Positions 55,371-64,000 of a stretch of 64,000 nucleotides of DNA are shown here, piece after piece. Numbering within the stretch: the first letter of the stretch is position 1; every line of letters begins with the position of its first letter. The stretch comes from Salvia splendens. Taxonomy: Eukaryota; Streptophyta; Magnoliopsida; Lamiales; Lamiaceae. The stretch spans positions 1 to 64,000 of the forward strand of contig NW_024598931.1 of the NCBI RefSeq assembly GCF_004379255.2. Direction: 5' to 3'. The translations under genes were made by a program, and so were the position numbers. Below the pieces are notes generated by a model. It did no database searches. It was not told where the DNA came from and saw nothing but the letters and a program-made list of their open reading frames with translations.

Positions 55371-57137
55371 TATTATTATTATTATTATAATACTCCATGT
55401 AACTATAATGAAAATTATATTATTATATATTATGATGATGATGTTAGGGTTTGTATACTAGAAATCACCTTTCGAGTGATTGAATACTGTAAAACTCTAA
55501 TAATTATTTTCCAATGAATACAACAGATTATTTTTGTCATAATGTTGTTATGTTTTACATTTAATGAATGTTTATTGCATATTTAAATGTATAAGCGAAC
55601 ATAACATAAGTCTAAGTCTTTGTTCTAGTAGACCGGTTGTGGGCTGCGCTCAATTTAAGGTACGACGTCAGTTCTGAACAAAGAAAAATAAGAATTTCAC
55701 AACTCAGATAGACCTAGACTACCTATCGTGAAAGGTTGCAATGTTAGTCCGATTATTTATAAGCCTTATTGAAATATGATGACGTTGGTGTTGTATAACA
55801 CTGAATGGATCTAACAGCAAGACGAGTCTTTATGCTATCTACTGAAAGACGAGGTCTTGATAATTAATTTCTTAATCAATGTCGTTAGCATTGAGCATAC
55901 GATATTGAGTATCTACTACTTTGACTTACCAAAGGTGCGGGTTTTTCGTCACCCAACGATCCAGGTATATTGGGTAGTGGTGATCATTATCTAGCGGTGC
56001 TAGGATTGCTATTATGTTGAATCGTGCGCGAGGAGAGTCTCGTTTGATAACATCCACAAGAGGAGCTCGAAACAAAGTTTTATTATTCGGAACCTAGCTA
56101 GTTGGAGTTTAATTACTCTATGAATAATAAATAAGAGTTTCTTGCTAAGTCCACTCTTGGAGAATAAATTATGTTAATTAATTAAGTTCATAGCAGACAT
56201 TAATTAATTAATGGATGTTTCTATCTTAAGCGCGAGAAATGAATTAAACAAATAAAAGGAAACCCGGAATACTTGTAATTTCGGATTTGGAAAGGCAGTG
56301 CAATCTTACTTCTGTAGTGGCTGCTTGTAATATTCCAATATAAGCTTATATTAAATTGTGGGTTCAATTTAATTAGTAAAAAACTAATTGGGTGAGGCCA
56401 TGTCCAAATTCTTTCTTAGATCCCTGACTATGCCCAATATGTGACTTAATGTAAATAGGAGAATAAAGGAGACAGAAATAACAATTATTATTGCTCCCAA
56501 TTTTCTTCCCCTCCCCCTCTAAAGAGAGAGAGTTCGAAAATTACTTCTTCCGTGAGCTGAGTTCTGTCTTCATTATTCGAGTCCTAGTATTCTGGTGAGA
56601 TTTGCCCACACAAATATCAGTATACAGTCCGGGACACCAGTCAGAAGATCCGAGGTCGAGTACTGAAGATCTTCACGAGGAGACGGAGCAAGCCATCATC
56701 AATTCTTGATTGAATCAACGAGGTAAATTGGCTAATTCCGTAGTAAGCATGTTTTAGGGATTTTATATGTTAAAGCATGTTTTAATTTAAGTTATGAGCA
56801 TGATACATGTGATAATTACGCGAATAGATTTTGTCTAGATAATCTACTAAATAGATCAAATTATGTGATCCGTTAGAACATGCACGCTTCCGCTGCCAAC
56901 CCCTTCAGATGATCCATATTTAAACTATCCATCGTAATAATAATATAATTATTATTATTTATAATTAATAATTTATTAAAAATTTATATTTTTAGTTTGG
57001 TGTTTAAATCAAATATAAAATCTTGATATTTTCCAAATAATGGAAAGTAAAGTTATTAGGAATCATATTTCCGGGATTCATTTTCCCATGAATCATTTTC
57101 CTTGCCAACTTTACTTTTTCGTCAACCAAACATGGTC
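54822..57137. mobile_element. Tourist-like element, copy 3 (inverted), split by a solo LTR
   Basis: The left part starts GGTCATGTTTGGTTGCC and contains ATTCTGTCTGAGAAAGTAAT. The right part ends GCCAACTTTACTTTTTCGTC and then AACCAAACATGGTC. It is the reverse orientation of the copies at 17492 and 21345. Without the inserted 1466-bp LTR and its 5-bp duplication it is about 845 bp. Flanking TTG (left) and TTA (right) do not match exactly, so one side has mutated. Confidence 0.8.
55437..56912. mobile_element. Solo LTR (probably Copia-type) with perfect 5-bp TSD
   Basis: A 1466-bp segment (55442-56907) begins TGTTAGGGTTTG and ends GCCAACCCCTTCA, flanked by GATGA on both sides (55437-55441, 56908-56912). 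TG...CA ends, a 5-bp duplication, no internal domain and one terminus pair define a solo LTR. The length and the CGCTTCCGCTGCCAACCCC end resemble plant Copia LTRs; the lineage is uncertain. Confidence 0.85.
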
Positions 57138-58316
57138 TTAAAGCCAATATATAGATATTAAGAGTGGTGATATAGAGCAATCACTAGAGAACACAGATTT
57201 AATTCACTATAAAAGTGTTTTAGTTCACAACATGAATTTGAAAACAAGGATTGAACTAAAATGTCATTATAGAAAACTAAATCCTTTACTATAAATTATA
57301 GCGAACTAAATTTGTATTATCTAATTGTGCATTTAAGATTAGTTATAATTTGTTCAATCTCCCTAGATATTATTCTATAATTTTAGGTACGAATATAATT
57401 GTAAAACTAAAACTTTCCCAAAGAGAAGGAATATCCAGGAGAGCCTAATCAGTCGGTAAAAGAGATTTCAAGTTAGACTTGAAAAGAAATTCCCCAAATC
57501 GCTGCAGATTATAACAGATAACAAGATACACAAATTAATCAAACAAAAATGGTTTTAATTTGTTTATTAAAAAATGGTTTTATTTAGCTGTTAAAGAACT
57601 TCTGTATTGATGGATGCAATTTGTTCCTACTGTGTTGCCTACCTTATCAAACAACTATTTATTGACATCGAATCTCTGTAGTATTTATTATCTGTACATG
57701 ATGTTTCTCACCGACTTTATATCCATAAGACAACCCAACGTTAATATCTCAATGAAACAAAAACTAGGATTATTTTAATTACCTAATTAATTACTGTTAA
57801 ACTCACCTATTTTTTATTTATGTTAAACTCTAATGTCAAAACCTACTTCATTTGTGTTCCCGTATTTGATTCGAGGAAATTATGTACACACGACAAAAAT
57901 CTAAGGCAATCTACTTTTTTTCCTTGAAAGGTCAAGTCATTAGCTGTTTTATTACTGATAAAAATATCTACATGTACTATTATGTAAAATAATAATGTTA
58001 ACATTTACACATTTAAAATAATAATGTTAACATTTACACATTTAGTCTAATTCTATCCTATATCTAAAACATTGAAAGTTAAAAAAATTCTGAATGGCTG
58101 ATATAAAAAAATATACGTATACTATATTATGTTAAAAATCAAAATTATGTAGATATATAGTTGCAAGCTTAACAATGTAGTCCAAATTTGTTCACGTGCT
58201 ATTTCAATCATAGATCAATTTAATTTCGCACATCAGTTTTTTATTTGGATTTTGTTTTAAAGTAGTATATAGTATTATATAAATTGTTACGTATACATTT
58301 GAACTGTGTATAATAC
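57138..58316. other. AT-rich intergenic region
   Basis: No gene is seen. A 30-bp unit AAAATAATAATGTTAACATT with CTACACATTT-like continuation is tandemly duplicated at about 57983-58042. Confidence 0.5.
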
Positions 58317-58870
58317 TTAGGCCATCCGCAATGGGGCGGAGGATGGCGCGCATCGTCCGCGTCCACCATCGTCCGCCCCATTGCGGGTGCGTGACATAGG
58401 CCGCGGACGATCGTCGCGCCCAATACTAAGGGCGCGGAGTATAGCGCGGACGATGCCCATCATCCGCGCCATCGTCCGCCCCATTGCGGCCTACACGGAC
58501 GATGGCCGCGGACGATAGGTCATCGTCCACGCCATCGTCCGGCCCACTGTGGGCTACGCGGACGATCGACGCGGACGATGGCACGCGGTTTCGTTTTTTA
58601 TAAATAGAGTTCATTTGTAATTTCATTTCACGATTTCACTTTCGAAACTTATTACATTTACATAATTACTACGAAATGGATTCAAGTCTCAATAGTCCTA
58701 TGTTTAGCGGAGAGGCGCGTTGGCCGGGTACAGAACCCGGCGAATATCGTTCGTTCGACGCCGACACCCAGTACGATCCCGATTTCAGTACGGAATCGTA
58801 CGGGTTGTCTAACATGGAGCCGTCTCCAAACCGACCAAGCGCTCCCTCCCGCCGTGTCGCCGTCTTAAAA
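58317..58870 (+). mobile_element. Truncated PIF/Harbinger-type element C
   Basis: TTA at 58317-58319 is followed by GGCCATCCGCAATGG, a Harbinger-like terminus. The next 270 bp are GC-rich and built from many GCGGACGATGG-type words on both strands. A TATAAATA box lies at 58599-58606. Then an ATG opens a short frame. The right end is missing: similarity stops near 58870, where a Stowaway-like end follows. Confidence 0.7.
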
Positions 58871-58882
58871 TCCGTGTTATAA
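58676..58882 (+). pseudogene. 5' fragment of a Harbinger element ORF
   Basis: The frame starts MDSSLNSPMFSGEARWPGTE and runs 68 codons, rich in Ser, Pro and Asp like the disordered N-termini of Harbinger ORF1 proteins. It lies 70 bp downstream of a TATA box within element C and is cut off by the sequence that replaces the rest of the element. No DNA-binding domain remains. The family call depends on the surrounding terminus. Confidence 0.4.
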
Positions 58883-58917
58883 CTAAATAGAACTCCTACT
58901 GAAGGACGGAGGGAGTA
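58866..58917. repeat. Stowaway-like MITE end
   Basis: AACTCCTACTGAAGGACGGAGGGAG followed by TA is the right end of a CTCCCTCCGTCC-type MITE. Only about 50 bp remain, directly at the truncation point of Harbinger element C. Confidence 0.6.
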
Positions 58918-59578
58918 TCTGATCTTATAATTCGTGAAACAAAGTGCAGGGCTTCTTTTACATTGTACATTTGTACGGATACGGGATCTTCCAATTTTTT
59001 ATTGTTTTTTTTTCTATTCTTTTGCAGATATTATTATTGATTAGATGATAGTACTCGTGAGGGACAAATAATGATAGAAAATTAGGTATTTGATATTTAT
59101 TCTCTGGTGCAACAGCTCAATCATATCCGTTCGTGGTTGATAGCTTGTAGGAGTACTAGTATACCTTTCTAGCCTCACTCGATCTTTAATTTATTCTGAA
59201 TTTTATATCTTTTTCTAGAATATTCATATATCATATTTTTAGTTTTATATTGTATATTAGGGAAATAGTTATAGACAATCAAACTTAATACTACTTGGGC
59301 GATTAGTTGCTCAATATTAAATTGTCACGAGATTATCATAGTTGAATTGACTCGAGATTATCCTAGATTAAGATTGGCACATGGGAAAGTCGAGACTCAT
59401 AAGCTAATGCAAGATGAATTTTATGTGCCATTGTTTCGAATTAAACTAAGTATCTGAGCACATCTGTTGAACAAAATACTAATCTTGTGTAAATAATCCA
59501 TCAAATCGAACACTATCATTTAATATTCCATGTAAAGAGAAACATTTGGATATATCTGATGATTCCGCGAAAATTTGA
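58918..59578. other. Spacer left of the Ty3 retrotransposon
   Basis: AT-rich sequence with no gene or recognised repeat. Confidence 0.5.
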
Positions 59579-60299
59579 TGTTAGTGAATGCAGGAAGATA
59601 CAGATCACGACACAGAGAATTTACGTGGTTCGATTTACTGAGGTAAATCTACGTCCACGGGAAGAAAAGAAGGCGGAGTTGTATTGCTTGATCTGTTTTC
59701 TACAGCTTACAATACAGACTTGCTATTTTGTTTTTTATCTCTAGAGATCGAGAGAATGTAACCCTATCTATCAGATCTAGGTTCTATTTATACAAAGGAC
59801 CAAGATCGTGGCATGCAGCTATTTACTAGGTAGTGGATGTCGTGGAGATCGTGGCGATCTTGCATGGGTCCACTATCCTGCATGAGTTAATGACTGCTTG
59901 ACACCACTAAATAGATCGTGGGTGTAGTGGAGGTGGAAATCCTGCATGAGTCCACTATCTCCTAGTTCGGTCAAATACTGAGACCGAACTGCTGAATTAT
60001 GGCCGAGCAGCTTTTGCCGATCTGAGAGTAGAGCTTGATGCCGACCTGAGAGCAGAGTTTGATTGGTTGGCTTTTACCGAGCTGTAGGCTGGGGCCGAAC
60101 TCTTTGGTTGTGCCGAACTGAACTCTGATACTCTTTAGTCATGCCGAACTGATACTCTTTCTTAGGCTTTAGGCTGATGGGCTTTACTGCTGTTGGGCTT
60201 GTTTAGTACCTTGTTTAGTACGTACTCCATCACTACCCCCCCCCCGGAAAGCGAAGTGAATTACTTCGGCATTCTGGATAAAGGTACGGGGTAAGTCGA

Positions 60300-60600
60300 T
60301 GTTTGTCCTTGGTCTTATGAAGTGAACTCTTTTTTGACCGGACTCGTCTTTGGTCTGATGAAATAAACATCTTTGACCGGACTCGTCTTTGGTCTGATGA
60401 AATAAACATCTTTGACCGGACTAAGCTTGTGTCCTAATTTGGCGAGTTTTATCGCTCGGATCGGACTTTCCGTTGTCCTAATTTGGGGATCGGACTTTCC
60501 CTTGTCCTAATTCGGCGAGTTTTATCGCGTGGATCGGACTTTCCCTTGTCCTAATTCAGGCAAGTTTTATCGCGAGAATCGGACTTTCGTTGCAGTTCGT
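60300..60600. repeat. Short tandem repeats in the LTR U3
   Basis: Units of about 49 bp around TCTTTGACCGGACTCGTCTT with GGTCTGATGAAATAAACA (60300-60420) are followed by units of about 55 bp around GGATCGGACTTTCCCTTGTC with CGAGTTTTATCGCG (60430-60600). Confidence 0.85.
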
Positions 60601-60862
60601 TTCAGACGAAGTGCTTGATTTTTAAGCCGAATTGTGGTCTGGTATCCTCTTTAGAAGCTTGGACTTCACAATCGTTGGCTTATTGCAGCTCGTTTCAGAC
60701 GAACTGCTTGTTTAAGCTGAATTGTGGTCTTGTATCTTCTGTAGAAGCTTTGACTCACAATCGTTGGCTTGTTGCAGCTCGTTTCAGACGAACTGCTTGT
60801 TTAAGCTGAATTGTGGTCTTGTATCTTCTGTAGAAGCTTTGACTCACAATCGTTGGCTTGTA
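60600..60862. repeat. Three tandem copies of about 90 bp in the LTR U3
   Basis: Three direct copies share GTTTCAGACGAACTGCTTG, AATTGTGGTCTTGTATCTTC, AGAAGCTTTGACTCACAATC and GTTGGCTT. Copies 2 and 3 are nearly identical; copy 1 is more diverged. Confidence 0.9.
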
Positions 60863-61042
60863 TATGTTCTAAGAAGGGGATCAGCCTTCGAAGAACAAGA
60901 TACCTCAGTACCATTTGTAAGAGACGACACGCACAGAGACAGACAAAACACACAAAAACGCACAGAGACAAATAAAGACCAAGTAAACCAAATAAAGCAC
61001 ATTGACTGAACAGGACTCAAGACTGACTGACCGGACTGTCTC

Positions 61043-64000
61043 TTACAAATGGAACTTTTTGAGGTTGGAAATGTGCCATGTTCGGGGTACCTGTTCTCCT
61101 GACATGTGAGCCAATTTGTAAGACCCTTTGCCGAGGACTTCTGACACCCGATACGGACCTTCCCATGTGGGTTCGAGCTTGCCCAGCTTTTCTGCTCGGC
61201 TTACTTCGTTGTTTCTCAAGACGAGATCTCCTACTTGAAATAGCAGCTTCTTCACCCTTTGGTTGTAATACCGGGCTACTTGCTCCTTGTACTTGGCTGC
61301 TTTTATGCATGCCAATTCTCTTCTTTCTTCGGCAAGATCTAGCTCGGCTCTCAGTCCGTCGTCATTCATTTCTGAGGAGAAATTTAGAGTTCGGGGACTG
61401 GGTACGCCGATCTCCACCGGAATTACGGCTTCAGTGCCGTACACCAGACTGTACGGAGTTTCACCGTTGGAGGTTGTGGGTGTAGTTCGGTAGGACCATA
61501 GGACTTGAGGGAGATTTTCTACCCATTGTCCTTTGGCTTGTTCTAACCGAGCTTTTAACCCTTTCACCAGGATACGATTTGTTACCTCCGTTTGTCCGTT
61601 TGCTTGTGGATGAGAGACTGAAGTGAACCGCTGTTGAATATTCAGCTCTTGGCACCAATTCTTGAACGTCTTGTCGGTGAACTGAGTCCCGTTATCCGAG
61701 ATGAGGATGTGGGGTATGCCAAATCGGCACACTATGTTCTTCCAGACGAAGTCCAATGCCTTTGAGCTCGTTATCGCAGCTAATGGTTCAGCTTCCACCC
61801 ACTTCGTGAAGTAGTCCACGGCAACGATTAGGAATTTCATTTGCCGAGGAGCTTGAGGAAGTGGTCCCACTATGTCTATGCCCCATTGCATGAAAGGCCA
61901 AGGGCTTTGCATAGTGGATAGATCGGTCTGCGGCATCCTTGGGATATTTGCATGGATTTGGCACTTCGGGCATGTCTTGACGAGCTGCACTGCTTCTTGT
62001 ACCAAGGTTGGCCAGTAATATCCCCATCTTAGAACTTTTTTAGCTAAAGCTCTAGCTCCGATGTGGCTGCCGCACGATCCTTCATGAACTTCTCTGAGGA
62101 TGTAGTCCGTCTCTTCTGGTCCTACGCACCGCAATAACGGCTGGAGGTAAGACTTTCTAAAGAGGACTCCTTCATGAAGTTCGTACCGGAGTGCTCGGCA
62201 CGTGATCTTCCGAGCTTCTCTCTTATCCTCGGGCAATTGTCCTTGATCCAGATACTGCAAGATTGGCGTCATCCAGTTCGGCGAGCTGGACACTGAATGT
62301 ACCTCGGCTTCATCAATGCTTCGATGCATTAATTCTTCCGCCTTTGAGCTCGGATCTGAGGCCAACTTACTTAAGGTATCTGCTCGGCTATTTTCCGCCC
62401 TGGGAACGCGGATTATCCGAAAATAGGAGAAACTTCGGCTGATGCTTTGCGCTTTGTCCAAATACTTCTTCATTCTCTCGTCACGGGCTTCACTTGTACC
62501 CAACATGTGATTTACTATGACTTGTGAATCACAATGGACTTTGAGAGATTTGACGAGCAGACTTTGCGCTAACTGGAGTCCGGCAAGGAGGGCTTCGTAC
62601 TCGGCTTCATTATTAGTAGTGGGGAATAGGAACCGAAGTGAGTAGGTTACCTCGTGTCCGTCGGGAGCGACGAGTAAAATACCAGCTCCACTTCCCATCT
62701 TGTTTGAAGCTCCATCTACGAATCCGCTCCAGCAGTCTGGCGGCTCTACTTCGGATTCCAAGGGCTGTGCTAGTTCGGCATTGGCAGAATTTTTCTGTTC
62801 GGCAATGACAGGGATTGCTTGATCGAACTTGGTCTCTGCAAGAAAATCTGCCAAGGCTTGTCCCTTGATGGCTTTTCGAGGTAGGTACTCGATTGAGTGT
62901 TCTCCCAGCTCTATGGCCCATTTGGCGATTCTGCCTGATGCTTCTGGCTTGGTCAAAACTTGCCGAAGAGGCAGATCGGTTAAGACGCATACCTTGTGAG
63001 CATAGAAGTATGGCCGCAGTCTCCTTGCTGCATTTACTAATGCCAGAGCAATTTTTTCCAGAGGTTGATACCTTGTTTCTGGACCTCTTAATGCTCGGCT
63101 TGTAAAGTAGATGGGAAACTGCTTTAGGCCTTCTTCTCGTACAAGCACCGCGCTAATGGTTTGATCGGATGCCGCTAAGTATAAGAATATTACTTCGGCT
63201 TTGGTTGGAGCAGAGAGAATAGGAAGCTCGGCTAGATAACTTTTGAGCTCGTCAAAGGCCTTTTTCTGCTCGGCTCCCCACTCGAACTTTGGTGCCTTTT
63301 TCAACACCTTGAAGAACGGCAGTTGCTTTTCGGCTGCTTGGGAAAGGAATCGATTCAGTGCGGCTAGACATCCGGTTAGCCTTTGCACGTCATGTATGGA
63401 CTTCGGCATTGCCATGTTCTGAACGACTTGAACTTTTGAGGGGTTTGCCTTGAGTCCGTCCTTTGAAACCCAACAACCCAGAAACTTTCCCGAATCTACC
63501 AAAAAGGTACACTTTTGGGGATTAAGTTTGAGGTTGGCTTTCTTGAGCACGTTGAGAGTGGACTTAAGGTTGTGCTCGTACTCCGAAGTGCTTTTGCTTT
63601 TGACGACTATATCGTCAACATACACTTCGACCTCCTTTCCAATCAGGTGCCGAAAAAGCTTGTCTACCATCCTTTGATAAGTGGCTCCGGCATTCTTTAA
63701 ACCGAATGGCATCTTTTTATAAGCGAAAATGCCGAAATCGGTAATGAAAGCTGTTTTCGGAGCGTCACTCTCATCCATCAACACTTGGTGATATCCTTTG
63801 TATAAATCAAGAAAACAGAAAATTTCGAAGCCGATCAAAGCTTCTACTTTTTTATCTATATTCGGAAGGGGGATAGCAATCTTTGGGACAATGCTTATTT
63901 AGATCGGTGAAATCTATGCACATCCGCCATCCTCCTTCCTTTTTCTTGATCATGACAGGATTGGCCACCCACGAAGGATACTTCACTTCGAATAACACAT
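61043..64000 (-). pseudogene. Ty3/Gypsy (Tat lineage) pol polyprotein: RT, dual RNase H, integrase; partial
   Basis: A 931-residue open frame (63838-61043) carries the reverse transcriptase palm with YVDD at about residues 73-76, its own RNase H (about 200-330), and a second, archaeal-type RNase H with Asp375, Glu413, Asp437 and Asp487 (FVDGAS, NNEAEYEAL, HCDSQ, RADTLSKLA). The integrase zinc region is at 585-626 (H, H, C, C), and the integrase DDE residues are Asp655 (GIDIVG), Asp715 (ISDNGTQF) and Glu751 (QANGQTE). The frame ends with a WEGPYRV box. The extra RNase H between RT/RH and integrase marks the Tat group. In 63839-64000 the upstream RT part (PVMIKKKEGGWRMCIDFTDL) is present but joined by a one-base gain in a C run near 63870, breaking the frame. 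Gag and protease lie off the right edge. The rest is well preserved, so the copy is young. Confidence 0.9.

Larger units (their letters stand above)
59579..60890 (-). repeat. 3' LTR of the Tat-lineage Ty3 retrotransposon (approximate)
   Basis: On the minus strand this follows the pol ORF. The low-coordinate end TGTTAGTGAATGCAGG is taken as the LTR terminus, followed inward by CACAGAGAATTTACGTGG. The upper border near 60890 (TGATCCCC on the minus strand) is a guess. The U3 part holds three sets of tandem repeats. The 5' LTR lies outside the window, so the borders could not be compared. Confidence 0.55.

Overview
This is a plant nuclear window. Genes are split by short introns with GT...AG boundaries. 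The proteins are of land-plant type (UPF1, TOM2A tetraspanin, PMT14-type methyltransferase), a plastid ndhF fragment is inserted in nuclear DNA, and the spacers are AT-rich and packed with plant transposons. A eudicot is clear; an asterid such as Lamiales is my guess only. There is no tRNA, rRNA, CRISPR array or bacterial operon.

Genes, left to right. (1) 1-6677, minus: the 5' half of UPF1, the nonsense-mediated-decay helicase. Sixteen exons keep their splice sites, but the reading frame is broken many times, so I call it a pseudogene. (2) 9269-15090, plus: an intact six-exon TOM2A-type tetraspanin (281 aa). (3) 29950-33986, minus: an intact seven-exon ZNF830/CCDC16-type zinc-finger protein (333 aa). 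(4) 35669-38784, minus: an intact six-exon PMT14-type Golgi methyltransferase (615 aa). The three intact genes splice in frame throughout, which argues against general sequencing error as the cause of the UPF1 damage.

The rest is mobile DNA in several stages of decay. An hAT MITE with a nested Stowaway lies in TOM2A intron 5. A solo Ty3-like LTR at 15825-18541 is interrupted by a Tourist-like element. A Helitron-like region (about 18556-25475) holds an ndhF fragment and a second Tourist-like copy. A 2.1 kb Mutator-type element (41497-43595) has a perfect 9-bp target duplication and is filled with a tandem array of about 120-bp units. A third Tourist-like copy (54822-57137) is split by a 1466-bp solo LTR with a perfect 5-bp duplication.

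The most interesting part is 45631-51218. Two separate TTA-flanked PIF/Harbinger elements sit side by side in mirror orientation. One carries only the Myb-like ORF1 (broken by one stop and one frameshift). The other carries only an intact 428-aa DDE transposase. They share both kinds of terminus and similar promoters. Between them lie a 732-bp hAT MITE and a 561-bp TRIM retroelement.

The right end holds a truncated third Harbinger element (58320-58870) and a Tat-lineage Ty3 retrotransposon on the minus strand (about 59579 to beyond 64000), with dual RNase H, integrase and a repeat-rich 3' LTR.
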